Shown: positions 9,327 to 17,764 of the stretch, piece by piece
Layout: each line of letters starts with the position of its first letter
Numbering within the stretch: position 1 is the stretch's first letter
Assembly (NCBI RefSeq): GCF_000582785.1
Contig: NZ_HG931173.1
Location: forward strand, 495,282 to 559,281
Direction of reading: 5' to 3'
Length of the DNA: 64,000 bases
From: Candidatus Blastococcus massiliensis AP3
GTDB taxonomy: Bacteria; Actinomycetota; Actinomycetes; Mycobacteriales; Geodermatophilaceae
Position numbers and translations under genes: made by a program
Notes under the pieces: generated by a model
What the model was told of the DNA's origin: nothing
The model's input: only the letters and a program-made list of their open reading frames with translations
Databases searched by the model: none

Positions 9327-10130
9327 GTGACCGAACGCTCCGCGGTGCCGCCGCGACGACGTCGTCGTCCGGGTCTGCTGGCCGCCACCGAGCCCGTGCG
9401 GGCGCTGGCCAGCGCCGGCGCGTTCGCCGCCGGCCTCCCACTGCTCCAGCTCGCCCCGCGCGGGGAGCCGCACCCGGTCCTCGTGCTCCCCGGACTGATG
9501 GCCTCGGACACCTCGACCCGGGTGCTGCGCATCTGGCTCCGGCGGCTCGGCTACCCGGTCGTCGGGTGGGAACTGGGCCGCAACCGGGGCCCGACGCAAG
9601 AGATCGTCGACGCCCTCCCCCGCCTGCTCGACCGGCTGGCCGCGGAGCACGGGACGGCGGTCAGCATCGTCGGCCAGAGCCTCGGCGGGATCTACGCCCG
9701 CACCCTGGCGCGGCGGGTTCCGCGGCAGGTGCGCCAGGTCATCTCGCTGGGCTCACCGTTCGGCAGCGGGAACGTCGACGACACCGCCGCCGCGCGGGTG
9801 TACCGGCGCTACTCCTCCCAGCACGCGCCGAATGCACGGACGACGCAGCGCCGCTCGACCGCCCGGGGCTCCCTGGCCGGCCCCCTGCCCGTGCCCAGCA
9901 CCGCCGTCTACTCGCGGTGGGACGGCGTCGTCGACTGGCGGGCGTGCCGCCAGGAGCCCGGCCCGCGGAGCGAGAACGTGGCCGTGCACGCCAGCCACCT
10001 CGGCATGGGCCACGACCCGGCCGTGCTCTGGGTGATCGCCGACCGGCTCGCCCAGCCCCGGCACGAGTGGCAGCCGTTCCGCCGGCCCACCCGGTTCGGC
10101 CTGGGCGCGCTCTTCCCGCCGGAGGGCTGA
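9327..10130 (+). CDS. alpha/beta hydrolase, lipase/PGAP1-like
   Basis: 267 aa from GTG 9327, the first start after the preceding stop; the longer frame from 9042 is non-coding in character. The core HPVLVLPGLMASDTSTRVL leads to the nucleophile elbow GQSLGG (Ser near 117), then VISLGSPFGSGN, a putative Asp in SRWDGVVDW and His in SHLGMGHDP. That matches the bacterial triacylglycerol lipase/PGAP1-like fold with an oxyanion region VLPGL. There is no obvious signal peptide, so it is probably cytoplasmic or membrane-associated. Substrate unknown; an esterase or lipase of lipid remodelling is the best general guess. Confidence 0.8.
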   Translation: MTERSAVPPRRRRRPGLLAATEPVRALASAGAFAAGLPLLQLAPRGEPHPVLVLPGLMASDTSTRVLRIWLRRLGYPVVGWELGRNRGPTQEIVDALPRLLDRLAAEHGTAVSIVGQSLGGIYARTLARRVPRQVRQVISLGSPFGSGNVDDTAAARVYRRYSSQHAPNARTTQRRSTARGSLAGPLPVPSTAVYSRWDGVVDWRACRQEPGPRSENVAVHASHLGMGHDPAVLWVIADRLAQPRHEWQPFRRPTRFGLGALFPPEG

Positions 10131-10149
10131 CCGGCTCAGCGCACCATCG

Positions 10150-10740
10150 TCAACGACCCAGGCGCCGCGCCAGCTTCCGCACCCCGAGGACGGCCGCACC
10201 GGCACCGGCCACCCACGGCCCGGCGACGATGACCGGATCGACCAGATGGTGTCGGGCGTCCACCCGGCCCTTCCGCGAGCGCAGGCCACCGTGGGTGAAC
10301 TCCGCTCGCACGCCGGTCTCGGTGATCGGGTTGTCCGGCCTGGTGGTGGCGAAGGAACGCAGGTGCTCCTCCATCGCGTCCACCCGGTCGCCGAGGACGA
10401 GCAGCAGCCAGTGCGCCAGGCGCCCCTCGCTGAACCGCGCGTAGGAGAGCCTCCGGATCGCCCCGGAGAGGCCCTTCGGGGGCTGCCCCGTCCCGAACAC
10501 CGGGGTGACGAACGCGTGCTCGATCGACCGTTCCCGCGGCCACTTCTCCGGCTGCCGCTCGGGGAAGTCCCAGTGGGCGCCGGTCGTCTCCGGTGCGTAG
10601 TGCAGCTTCGGGTGCGAGGGGCGGTCCGCCGGGTCGAGGTCGACGCCCCATCCGGGGATGCGGGCCCGTAGTTGCTCTGGGGTCTCGCGGGTCGTCCGCT
10701 TGTCCCTGACGTACGCGCTCGGGATGCCGGGCTCGGTCAT
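10150..10740 (-). CDS. conserved hypothetical protein
   Basis: 196 aa from ATG 10740 with GAGGGAG upstream. The N-terminal third is hydrophilic and Pro/Arg-rich (TPEQLRARIPGWGVDLDP, then HWDFPERQPEKWPRE). A helical middle holds LAHWLLLVLGDRVDAMEEHL, and the C-terminal end has an Ala/Gly-rich hydrophobic stretch near residues 170-190 (VIVAGPWVAGAGAAVLGV) that could be a membrane or glycine-zipper segment. It follows the alcohol dehydrogenase by 10 bases and is probably in the same transcript. Similar proteins occur widely in actinobacteria without known function. Confidence 0.8.
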   Translation of the reverse strand: MTEPGIPSAYVRDKRTTRETPEQLRARIPGWGVDLDPADRPSHPKLHYAPETTGAHWDFPERQPEKWPRERSIEHAFVTPVFGTGQPPKGLSGAIRRLSYARFSEGRLAHWLLLVLGDRVDAMEEHLRSFATTRPDNPITETGVRAEFTHGGLRSRKGRVDARHHLVDPVIVAGPWVAGAGAAVLGVRKLARRLGR

Positions 10741-10750
10741 CGTCGCTCCC

Positions 10751-11899
10751 TCAGGCCGCGCTGGGCAGGATCAGCGGCTTGATGCAGCCGTCGAGCTTGT
10801 TGGAGAACACGTGGTAGGCGTCGGCGATCTCCTCGAGCGGGAACCGGTGCGTGACCATGTCGGCGGGCTTGAGGTAGCCGTTGCGCACGTGCTCGAACAG
10901 CCGGGGCCACTGCCGCTTCACCGGGCACTGGTTCATGCGCAGCGTGAGCCCCTTGTTCAGTGCGTCACCGAACTTGACCGCGTTCGGGATCGGCCCGTAG
11001 GCGCCCATCACCGAGACGGTCCCGCCCTTGCGCACCCCGTCGATCGCCCAGTTCAGCGCGACCGCCGAGCCACCCTGCAGCTTCAGCTTGGCGCCGGTCA
11101 CGTGCTGCAACAGGTTGCCGTCCGCCTCGGCGCCCACGCACTCGATGGCGACGTCGGCGCCCAGGAAGTCGGTCTGCTTCTTCAGTTCGACGACGATGTC
11201 GTCGTATTCGGCGAAGTTCAGCGTCTCGGCGTGGGCGAACTCGCGCGCCTTCTCCAGCCGGTAGTCCAGGTGGTCGACGACGAGAACCCGGCCGGCGCCC
11301 ATCAGCCAGGAGGACTGCGCCGCGACCAGCCCCACCGGGCCGGCCCCGAACACGACCACGGTGTCGCCCTCGGCGATGTCGCCGAGCTGGGCGCCGAAGT
11401 AGCCGGTCGCCGTCGCGTCGGTGAGCAGGACGGCGTCCTCGTCGCTCATCCACTCGGGGATCTTCACCGGGCCGACGTCCGCGAAGGGCACCCGCACGAA
11501 CTCCGCCTGCCCGCCGTCGTAGCCACCGGTGGTGTGCGAGTAGCCGTAGATGGCGCCGACCGCCGTGGCGTTGGGGTTCACGTTGTGGCAGTTGGAGTAC
11601 AGACCCCGGGCGCAGAACCAGCACGAGCCGCAGAAGATGTTGAACGGCACCATGACGCGGTCCCCGACCTGCAGGTTCTGCACGGAGGAGCCCACCTGCT
11701 CGACGACGCCGATGAACTCGTGGCCGAAGGTGTGCCCGACCCGGGTGTCCGGCATGAGGCCGTGGTAGAGGTGCAGGTCCGAGCCGCAGATCGCCGCCAG
11801 CGTGACCCGGACGACGGCGTCGTTCGGGTGCTCGATGACCGGCATCGGCTTGTCCTCGACCCGGATCTTGTACGGGCCGCGGTACGTCATCGCTCGCAT
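10751..11899 (-). CDS. zinc-dependent alcohol/formaldehyde dehydrogenase family (MDR)
   Basis: 382 aa. NAD(P)-linked medium-chain dehydrogenase: catalytic zinc ligands in ICGSDLH and GHEF; the four-cysteine structural zinc lobe CGSCWFC with two further Cys; the Rossmann motif GAGPVGL; and VDHLDYRLEKA after the second strand. The sequence is close to the glutathione-independent formaldehyde-dehydrogenase-like group (NCHNVNP, YGYSHTTGGYDGGQAE). The start is ambiguous among ATG 11899, ATG 11890 and GTG 11923; 11899 is chosen as the first ATG after a GGGGGA box. The true substrate could be another short alcohol or aldehyde. Confidence 0.88.
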   Translation of the reverse strand: MRAMTYRGPYKIRVEDKPMPVIEHPNDAVVRVTLAAICGSDLHLYHGLMPDTRVGHTFGHEFIGVVEQVGSSVQNLQVGDRVMVPFNIFCGSCWFCARGLYSNCHNVNPNATAVGAIYGYSHTTGGYDGGQAEFVRVPFADVGPVKIPEWMSDEDAVLLTDATATGYFGAQLGDIAEGDTVVVFGAGPVGLVAAQSSWLMGAGRVLVVDHLDYRLEKAREFAHAETLNFAEYDDIVVELKKQTDFLGADVAIECVGAEADGNLLQHVTGAKLKLQGGSAVALNWAIDGVRKGGTVSVMGAYGPIPNAVKFGDALNKGLTLRMNQCPVKRQWPRLFEHVRNGYLKPADMVTHRFPLEEIADAYHVFSNKLDGCIKPLILPSAA

Positions 11900-11967
11900 G
11901 CAGCGGTGACTGTCCCCCGACACCGCGCGCTAACCCTGCTCCGGGAGGGAACCTCCGGCAGGGCCGG

Positions 11968-12513
11968 TCAGCGCAGCCGCTGCGGCAGCCCCGCGGTGAC
12001 CAGCCACACCCGCTGCGAGTGCGCCGCGACGCGGGTGTTGAGGACGCCGAGCTCGTCGCGGAACCGCCGTCCCGAGGGGGTGGCCGGCACGATGCCGCTG
12101 CCCACCTCGTTGCTGACCGCCACCACCCGGCGGCGAGTGCCGGACCACGCGGTCACCAGCCCGTCGACAGCAGCGGCCAGCCGCCCGTCGGCGCCCGGCG
12201 TCTCCGCCCACACCCCGCACTCGTCCATCGTCCCGGCCAGCCACGTGGTCAGGCAGTCGACGAGGACCGGCGGGCCGGAGCGGTCCAGGACGTCGGGCAG
12301 GTCGAGCGTCTCGACCGTGCGCCAGGACGCCGGCCGGCGCTCCCGGTGCAGCGCGACGCGATCGGCCCACTCGGGATCGTCGTCGTCCGGCCGTGCTCCG
12401 CAGGCGACGTAGTCGACGGTCCGCTCCCCCGTCAACAGTTGCTCGGCGTACGAGGACTTGCCCGAGCGCGCCCCACCGAGCACGAAGACGCGGCGTGGAC
12501 GGCGGAGCAGCAC
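11968..12513 (-). CDS. cobU: adenosylcobinamide kinase / guanylyltransferase
   Basis: 181 aa from GTG 12513; a longer frame runs to 12558, so the start is tentative. Bifunctional CobU/CobP phosphorylates adenosylcobinamide and transfers GMP to it in the nucleotide-loop stage of cobalamin synthesis. Seen: RVFVLGGARSGKSSYAE (P-loop), the conserved RRP-SW-T-E segment, VLVDCLTTWL, and SNEVGSGIVP near residue 135, with a C-terminal VAAHSQRVWLVTAGLPQ. Length fits the family. No other cobalamin genes or riboswitch are adjacent. It is transcribed divergently from the SMP-30 gene with about 70 bases between them. Confidence 0.9.
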   Translation of the reverse strand: MLLRRPRRVFVLGGARSGKSSYAEQLLTGERTVDYVACGARPDDDDPEWADRVALHRERRPASWRTVETLDLPDVLDRSGPPVLVDCLTTWLAGTMDECGVWAETPGADGRLAAAVDGLVTAWSGTRRRVVAVSNEVGSGIVPATPSGRRFRDELGVLNTRVAAHSQRVWLVTAGLPQRLR

Positions 12514-12584
12514 ATGCGGAAGTCTGCCGCACGCGTCACCGGGACCTCGTTTGCCCACGACGACGGCGAGGGCATGGAGCCGGG

Positions 12585-13430
12585 ATGCATGCGGAGCAGG
12601 TGACCGACCCGGTGGCGTACCACGGGGAGGGACCGGTGTGGTCGCCCTCCTGGGGCGGGCTGCGCTGGGTGGACATGCTGGCGGGCGACGTGCTGTCCCT
12701 GGCCGAGGACGGCTCGGTGGACCGCAGGCACGTCAGCGACGTCGTCGCCGCGATCCGGCCCCGCCGGGCAGGTGGCGCGGTCCTCGGGATCGAGCGGGGC
12801 TTCGCCCTGGAGGACGCCGACGGCGAGCTCACCCTGCTCTCTCCGGTCTGGGACGACGAGCGGATCCGGATGAACGACGGGGGCTGCGATCCCGACGGCC
12901 GCTTCTACTGCGGCTCGATGGCCTACGACCAGCGTCCGGGCGCCGCCACGCTCCACCGGCTGGACCCCGACGGCACCACGACCGCCGTCGTCGGGGGCGT
13001 CACCGTGTCGAACGGGCTGGACTGGAGCCCGGACGGCTCCCGCGCCTACTACGTCGACACCGCGACCCATCGGATCGACGTCTTCGACTACGACCGCGAC
13101 CGCGGGCTGCACGGCCGGCGGACGTTCGCGGAGGTCCCCGATGGCGGCCTGCCCGACGGACTCACCGTGGACGAGCACGGCGGGATCTGGGTGGCCCTCG
13201 CCGACCGCGGCGAGGTGTGGCACTTCTCCGCCGCGGGCGTGCACGACGAGGTGGTGGAGGTGCCCGTCGGCATGGTCACCGCCTGCACGTTCGGCGGCGC
13301 CGACCTCGACCAGTTGTTCATCACCACGTCCCGGGAGAACCTGCCTCCCGGCGCCGATCCACTGGCCGGCTCGCTGTTCCGGGCGGCGGTCGGGGTCCGG
13401 GGACTTCCCGTGCGCGAGTTCGGCGGCTGA
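12585..13430 (+). CDS. SMP-30/gluconolactonase family lactonase
   Basis: 281 aa from ATG 12585 with GGAG 5 bases upstream; the longer frame overlapping cobU is rejected. A six-bladed propeller metal hydrolase: GEGPVWS at the start supplies the metal Glu, NDGGCDPDGRFYCGSM the substrate/metal Asn region, SNGLDWSPDG the next Asn, and DGLTVDEHGGIWVAL the catalytic Asp. Members hydrolyse sugar lactones; here the specific lactone is unknown. The order of blades is complete and length is normal. It is followed by the pirin gene after 40 bases. Confidence 0.9.
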   Translation: MHAEQVTDPVAYHGEGPVWSPSWGGLRWVDMLAGDVLSLAEDGSVDRRHVSDVVAAIRPRRAGGAVLGIERGFALEDADGELTLLSPVWDDERIRMNDGGCDPDGRFYCGSMAYDQRPGAATLHRLDPDGTTTAVVGGVTVSNGLDWSPDGSRAYYVDTATHRIDVFDYDRDRGLHGRRTFAEVPDGGLPDGLTVDEHGGIWVALADRGEVWHFSAAGVHDEVVEVPVGMVTACTFGGADLDQLFITTSRENLPPGADPLAGSLFRAAVGVRGLPVREFGG

Positions 13431-13470
13431 TGCCCGCCCCGGCCCGGCCCGATGTGCCAGGCTGCTCCGG

Positions 13471-14415
13471 GTGAGCGACGTCCAGGTGATCACCAGTCGT
13501 GATGTTCCGCTGGGTGGGCCGCGCGCCATGACCGTGCGCCGCACCCTGCCGCAGCGGGCGCGGTCGCTCATCGGTGCCTGGTGCTTCGCCGATCACTACG
13601 GCCCGGACGACGTCGCGCACACCGGCGGGATGGACGTGCCCCCGCATCCGCACACCGGCCTGCAGACGGTCAGCTGGTTGTTCAGCGGCGAGATCGAGCA
13701 CCGCGACACCACCGGCGCCCACGAGATCGTGCGCCCCGGCGAGCTCAACCTGATGACCGGCGGCTCCGGCGTCGCGCACTCGGAGGTGTCCACGCCGGAC
13801 TGCGGCACGCTGCACGGTGTCCAGCTCTGGACGGCGCTGCCCGAGTCGGCCCGGCACGCCCCGCGGTCGTTCGTCCACCACGTGCCGGAGGTGCTGCAGC
13901 TCGACGGCGCCACCGCCCGGGTGCTGCTGGGGACGCTGGCCGGACACACCTCGCCGGTGCCCACCCACAGCCCGCTGCTCGGGGCGGAACTGGTGCTCGA
14001 GCCCTCGGCGACGGTCGTCCTCGACGTCTCCCCCGACTTCGAGCACGGGGTGCTCGTGGACGAGGGTCCCGTCGTCTTCGGCGACGTCGAGCTGGCCCGG
14101 GCGGAGCTCGGCTACCTGCCCCCGGGTTCCGCGCAGCTGAGCACCCGCAACCCCGGGGACCGGCCGGCGCGGGTGATGCTGCTCGGCGGCGAACCGTTCC
14201 GCGAGCCGGTGGTGATGTGGTGGAACTTCATCGGCCGCACCCACGAGGAGATCGCCGGCTACCGCGCGGAGTGGGAGGCCGGCTCCGCCCGGTTCGGGCA
14301 GGTCGAGGGGTACGGCGGCGAGGTGCAGCACCTGCCGGCTCCGCCGCTGCCCACCGTGCGGATGAAGGCCCGGATGAACCCTCCGGCGCCCGGTGACCCC
14401 AGCGCCTGGGGCTGA
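13471..14415 (+). CDS. pirin family protein
   Basis: 314 aa from GTG 13471. Bicupin: the N-terminal cupin carries PPHPHTGLQTVSWLF and then HRDTTG, giving the His/His/His/Glu iron site of pirins, with the GGSGVAHSE strand following. The C-terminal cupin has FEHGVLVDEG and the family tail EPVVMWWNFIGRTHEEI. Pirins bind iron, and several oxidise quercetin; others act as redox-dependent regulators, so the cellular role is open. Expected to be cytoplasmic. It converges with the minus-strand SDR. Confidence 0.9.
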   Translation: MSDVQVITSRDVPLGGPRAMTVRRTLPQRARSLIGAWCFADHYGPDDVAHTGGMDVPPHPHTGLQTVSWLFSGEIEHRDTTGAHEIVRPGELNLMTGGSGVAHSEVSTPDCGTLHGVQLWTALPESARHAPRSFVHHVPEVLQLDGATARVLLGTLAGHTSPVPTHSPLLGAELVLEPSATVVLDVSPDFEHGVLVDEGPVVFGDVELARAELGYLPPGSAQLSTRNPGDRPARVMLLGGEPFREPVVMWWNFIGRTHEEIAGYRAEWEAGSARFGQVEGYGGEVQHLPAPPLPTVRMKARMNPPAPGDPSAWG

Positions 14416-14440
14416 CCTTCCGCCGGGTGCGCCGCGCCGG

Positions 14441-15364
14441 CTACTTCGGGACCTGGCGCATGAAGATCGACGGGTGCAGCCCCTCGGCCAGGGGGCGGAA
14501 CTCCTTCTCCATCTGCTGCCCGAGGTCCTCGAGATCCCACGGCCCGTCGGAGGAGATCGAGGCCCGGACCTCGGGGTTGTTCCACAGCGTCACGCCGTAG
14601 CCGGCCGCGCCGAGAGTGCGCCCGGAGATCCAGTCCGAGGCCTCGCTCGCCAGGTAGCTGACGAGCGGCGCGATGTTGTCCGGCGACCTGGAATCGTCCT
14701 CTGCCGGCCGGTCCCCGCTGAGCCGCTTCTCCTGCGGGATGGTCGCGGTCAGGCGGGTGGCCGCCCCGGGCGCGATGGCGTTTGCGGTCACGCCGTACCG
14801 CCCCAGCGCGTTGGCCACCGAGGCGGTCAGGCCGATGATGCCCATCTTCGCCGCCGCGTAGTTGGGCTGACCCGGTGAGCCCTGCAGGGCCGAGTCCGAG
14901 GTGAAGTTGATGATCCGGAAGTGCCCGTCCGGGTTGCGCTGCTGACGCCAGTAGGCGGCGGCCGGCTTGATGGTGCTGAAGTGCCCGCGCAGGTGGACGC
15001 GGATCACCGCGTCCCAGTCCTCGTCGTCCAGGTTGAAAATCATCTTGTCGCGGAGGATCCCGGCCACGTTGACGACGACGTCGAGCTTGCCGTAGGTGTC
15101 GAGCGCCAGGTCGACCAGTCGCTTGCCGGTCGCGGTGTCGGCGATGTCGCCGCCGTCGCTGACGGCCTCTGCCCCGCCCCGCACGATCTCGTCGGCGATG
15201 TCGCGTGCCGGGCCGTCGTCGCCCCCCGTGCCGTCGGGGCCGGCGCCGAGGTCGTTGACGACCAGCTTCGCGCCCTGCTGCGCGAACAGCCGGCTGATGG
15301 AGGCACCGATGCCCCGACCGGCCCCGGTGACGATGACGACCCTGCCGTCGAGTGTGCGGCTCAT
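14441..15364 (-). CDS. short-chain dehydrogenase, 17beta-HSD type 4 (Hsd4A)-like
   Basis: 307 aa from ATG 15364. NAD-dependent oxidoreductase: TGAGRGIG cofactor motif near residue 13, NVAG at about 90, and the active-site Tyr/Lys in PNYAAAKMG, after a Ser in FTSDSALQG. The long substrate loop (TIPQEKRLSGD) and a C-terminal extension to residue 307 match the peroxisomal-multifunctional-enzyme/Hsd4A type that oxidises 3-hydroxyacyl-CoA or 17beta-hydroxysteroids. The ATG directly abuts a KstR-like box (15365-15378). It diverges from the DUF35/thiolase genes, as hsd4A diverges from neighbouring side-chain genes in mycobacteria. The longer frame to 15856 is a shadow of the DUF35 gene. Confidence 0.88.
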   Translation of the reverse strand: MSRTLDGRVVIVTGAGRGIGASISRLFAQQGAKLVVNDLGAGPDGTGGDDGPARDIADEIVRGGAEAVSDGGDIADTATGKRLVDLALDTYGKLDVVVNVAGILRDKMIFNLDDEDWDAVIRVHLRGHFSTIKPAAAYWRQQRNPDGHFRIINFTSDSALQGSPGQPNYAAAKMGIIGLTASVANALGRYGVTANAIAPGAATRLTATIPQEKRLSGDRPAEDDSRSPDNIAPLVSYLASEASDWISGRTLGAAGYGVTLWNNPEVRASISSDGPWDLEDLGQQMEKEFRPLAEGLHPSIFMRQVPK

Positions 15365-15378
15365 GAGAACACGTTCTA
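15365..15378. promoter_or_regulatory. KstR-like operator box 1
   Basis: GAGAACACGTTCTA; read on the minus strand it is TAGAACGTGTTCTC. It fits the mycobacterial KstR consensus TNNAACNNGTTNNA at every fixed position except the last. It sits immediately upstream of the SDR start codon, so a bound repressor would block initiation of that transcript. Assignment to KstR is inferred from the motif and the KstR-like gene at 17046. Confidence 0.6.
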
Positions 15379-15451
15379 CTACTTCGTGACGGCGGCCACA
15401 AGGGTGCCTCCGGGCGATTGACAGCCCGCGACACGAGCCCGGATGCTTCGG

Positions 15452-15465
15452 CAGAACTTGTTCTC
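15452..15465. promoter_or_regulatory. KstR-like operator box 2
   Basis: CAGAACTTGTTCTC has the AAC-NN-GTT core and symmetrical AGAAC/GTTCT arms. The flanking T and A of the KstR consensus are missing. It lies 26 bases before the ATG of the DUF35 gene, in the promoter region of the plus-strand operon. Confidence 0.5.
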
Positions 15466-15490
15466 TTTGCGCTCGTCGAAAGGACGGCCG

Positions 15491-15895
15491 ATGCCCGGGC
15501 CGACACCCGTTCCCACGCCCGACACCGCCCCGTACTGGGACGGTGCGGCGGCCGGCGAGCTCCGCATCCAGCAGTGCACCGGCTGCACCGAGCACTACTT
15601 CTACCCGCGGCCGTTCTGCCCGCGGTGCGGCTCGGCGGACGTCGAGTGGAGGACCACCAGCGGCCGGGCCACCCTCGTCTCCTACGTCATCAACCACCGG
15701 CCGCTGCCGCCGTCGGAGGGGCCGCTGGTCATCGCCCTCGTCCAGCTCGAGGAGGGCCCCCGGATGATGTCCAACGTCGTCGGGGTCGAGCCGGAGCCTG
15801 CGAACCTGCCGCTCGGGATGCCCTTGCGCGTGACGTTCGAGCAACGCGGCGAGCACGCCATCCCCGTGTTCACCCCGGCGGAGGCGGCCCGATGA
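15491..15895 (+). CDS. Zn-ribbon OB-fold protein (DUF35), partner of the thiolase-like protein
   Basis: 134 aa from ATG 15491, with AAAGGA 7 bases upstream. The N-terminal rubredoxin-like zinc ribbon has CTGC and, 14 residues on, CPRC, followed by the OB fold (TLVSYVINHRPLPPSEGP, then VIALVQLEEGPRMMSNVVG). DUF35 proteins form complexes with SCP2-thiolase-like proteins and bind acyl-CoA; in mycobacterial steroid side-chain degradation such a pair performs retro-aldol cleavage. The stop overlaps the thiolase start as ATGA, consistent with stoichiometric synthesis of a complex. Confidence 0.88.
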   Translation: MPGPTPVPTPDTAPYWDGAAAGELRIQQCTGCTEHYFYPRPFCPRCGSADVEWRTTSGRATLVSYVINHRPLPPSEGPLVIALVQLEEGPRMMSNVVGVEPEPANLPLGMPLRVTFEQRGEHAIPVFTPAEAAR

Positions 15896-17049
15896 CCTCG
15901 ATGCACGGCGGTGACATCGCGATCGTCGGCGCGGCCGAGACCACGGAGATCGGCAGCCTGCCCGGCGTCTCGATGCTCAACCTGCACGCCGACGCCGCCC
16001 GGAACGCCCTCGCCGACGCCGGGCTCACGGCCAAGGACGTCGACGGGATCGCGACCGCCGGCCCGCTGGCGATGGAGGTCTCCCACCACCTCGGCATCAC
16101 CCCGCGCTGGCTGGACGGCACGATGGTCGGCGGCTGCAGCTTCATGCTGCACGTCCGCCACGCCGCCGCGGCCATCGCAGCGGGGGCTGCCGACGTCGTC
16201 CTGGTGACGCACGGGGAGTCGGGGCGGTCACGCGTCGGCGTGGGGCCCCGCGGCCCGAACCCGTCGTCGGCACAGGGTCAGTTCGAGGCCGTCTACGGCG
16301 CGCAGACCCCGTACTCGACCTTCACGGTGCCGGCGCTGGCCTTCCTGCAGGAGCGGGGCCTCGAACGGGAGGCGCTGGCGCAGGTCGTCGTCGCCCAGCG
16401 CGCGTGGGCGGTGAACAACCCGCGGGCGTCCCGCCGGACGCCGACCACGGTGGAGGCGGTCCTCGACCAGCCGCCGATCGCCTGGCCGTTCACCAAGGAC
16501 ATGTGCTGCGTGGTCACCGACGGCGGTGGCGCGCTCGTGCTCATGAGCGCCGAGCGGGCGGCGGACCTGCCGGCCGCCGACCGGGCCGTGTACCTGCTCG
16601 GCTCGGGTGAGTCCGCCGAGGCCCCGATGGTCTCGCAGATGGCCGATCCCGGGTCCTTCGAGGCGTTCCGTCGTGCGAGCGCCGAGGCCTTCGCGACGGC
16701 GGGCATCACGCACGCCGACGTCGACCACCTCATGGCCTACGACGCCTTCGCGCACCTCCCCCTCTACATGCTCGAGGACCTCGGCTTCGTCGGGCGGGGC
16801 GAGTCGCGCGACTTCATCGCCGACGGGCACACCGGCAAGGGCGGCAGCCTGCCCATGAACACCAACGGCGGCGGGCTCTCCTACACCCACACCGGCATGT
16901 ACGGCATGTTCGCCATCCAGGAGGCGGTCCGTCAGCTCCGGGGCGAGGCCGTCGAGCAGGTGCCCGGGGTCGGGATCAGCTTCGTGCAGGGCGTCGGCAT
17001 GTTCTTCGCCGCCGCCGGCAGCCTCGTCCTCGGCAACCGCCGGCCATGA
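15892..17049 (+). CDS. SCP2-thiolase-like lipid-transfer protein (Ltp family)
   Basis: 385 aa from ATG 15892. Thiolase fold: IAIVGAAETTEIG at the start, a VGGCSFMLH stretch at the place of the active-site helix, CCVVTDGGGALVLMS in the middle, and MNTNGGGLSYTHTGMYG in the C-terminal half holding the catalytic His region. The usual Cys context of degradative thiolases is absent, and most relatives have GGSSF rather than GGCSF here, so thiolysis is doubtful. An Ltp2-like aldolase or accessory role with the DUF35 partner is more likely. Its stop overlaps the TetR start. Confidence 0.82.
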   Translation: MTSMHGGDIAIVGAAETTEIGSLPGVSMLNLHADAARNALADAGLTAKDVDGIATAGPLAMEVSHHLGITPRWLDGTMVGGCSFMLHVRHAAAAIAAGAADVVLVTHGESGRSRVGVGPRGPNPSSAQGQFEAVYGAQTPYSTFTVPALAFLQERGLEREALAQVVVAQRAWAVNNPRASRRTPTTVEAVLDQPPIAWPFTKDMCCVVTDGGGALVLMSAERAADLPAADRAVYLLGSGESAEAPMVSQMADPGSFEAFRRASAEAFATAGITHADVDHLMAYDAFAHLPLYMLEDLGFVGRGESRDFIADGHTGKGGSLPMNTNGGGLSYTHTGMYGMFAIQEAVRQLRGEAVEQVPGVGISFVQGVGMFFAAAGSLVLGNRRP

Positions 17050-17660
17050 CCGAGCAGGTGGAGGAGCGTCTGTCCGGGCGCACGTCGGAGGCCCAGGCGG
17101 CCCGCACCGACCGCATGATCCGGGCGGCGATCGAGCTCGCCGGGCAGGGCGGGTACGAGGCGGTCCAGATGCGCGAGGTGGCGCGGATAGCCGGCGTCGC
17201 CCTGGCGACGCTCTACCGCTACTACCCGTCCAAGAACGAGCTGCTGCTCGCGGCCGTGCGGTACGAGATGGGCAAGCTCAGCGACGACGTCCACACCCGC
17301 CCGCCCCGGGCCGCGACGCCGGAGCGGCGGGCGGGTGAGGTCTTCGCCCGCGCTTTCCAGGCGATGCGCAACGACCCCGGCTTCGCCCACGCCGCCCTGT
17401 CCGTCCGCCAGTCGCCGGCCCCGTTCGGCGCCCACGAGGCGACGCAACCGGCGCCGACCGGCACCGAGTACACGTTCGTCGACATGGCCGCCCGTGCCGC
17501 GTGGGGCCGCGGCCACCGGGTGACGGCGGCGCAGCGCCTCGCCCTCCAGATGGTCGAGTCGCTGTGGATCAGCGGCACGATCGACTGGCTCAACGGCCGG
17601 CTGACCGCCGACGCTGCGGTCCAGCGCATCCGACTCGCCGCCGAGAAGCTCCTCACCTGA
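17046..17660 (+). CDS. TetR-family regulator, KstR-like
   Basis: 204 aa, ATGA-overlapped with the thiolase gene. The N-terminal HTH contains GGYEAVQMREVARIAG and TLYRYYPSKNELL, which closely follow mycobacterial KstR (GGYEAVQMR, TLYRYFPSK). The C-terminal ligand domain is helical, with VESLWISGTIDWLNGRLTADAAVQRI at the end, again as in KstR. KstR represses sterol catabolism genes and is released by a 3-oxo-cholestenoyl-CoA-type ligand. Three KstR-like boxes within 2.4 kb make a local autoregulated circuit likely. The ligand for this protein is unknown. Confidence 0.85.
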   Translation: MTEQVEERLSGRTSEAQAARTDRMIRAAIELAGQGGYEAVQMREVARIAGVALATLYRYYPSKNELLLAAVRYEMGKLSDDVHTRPPRAATPERRAGEVFARAFQAMRNDPGFAHAALSVRQSPAPFGAHEATQPAPTGTEYTFVDMAARAAWGRGHRVTAAQRLALQMVESLWISGTIDWLNGRLTADAAVQRIRLAAEKLLT

Positions 17661-17723
17661 CCTCCACCGCGGGCTCCTTGACAGCCCTCGGAGCCGGTAT
17701 GACGATGACCACAACCCCGCAGG

Positions 17724-17737
17724 TAGAACGCGTTCTA
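17724..17737. promoter_or_regulatory. KstR-like operator box 3 (perfect palindrome)
   Basis: TAGAACGCGTTCTA is a perfect 14-bp palindrome matching TNNAACNNGTTNNA at every fixed base. It lies 27 bases before the ATG of the first acyl-CoA dehydrogenase and should control the fadE-fadE-fadD transcript. Confidence 0.7.
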
Positions 17738-17764
17738 TCAATCCCGCAGGAAGGCGCCACCAGC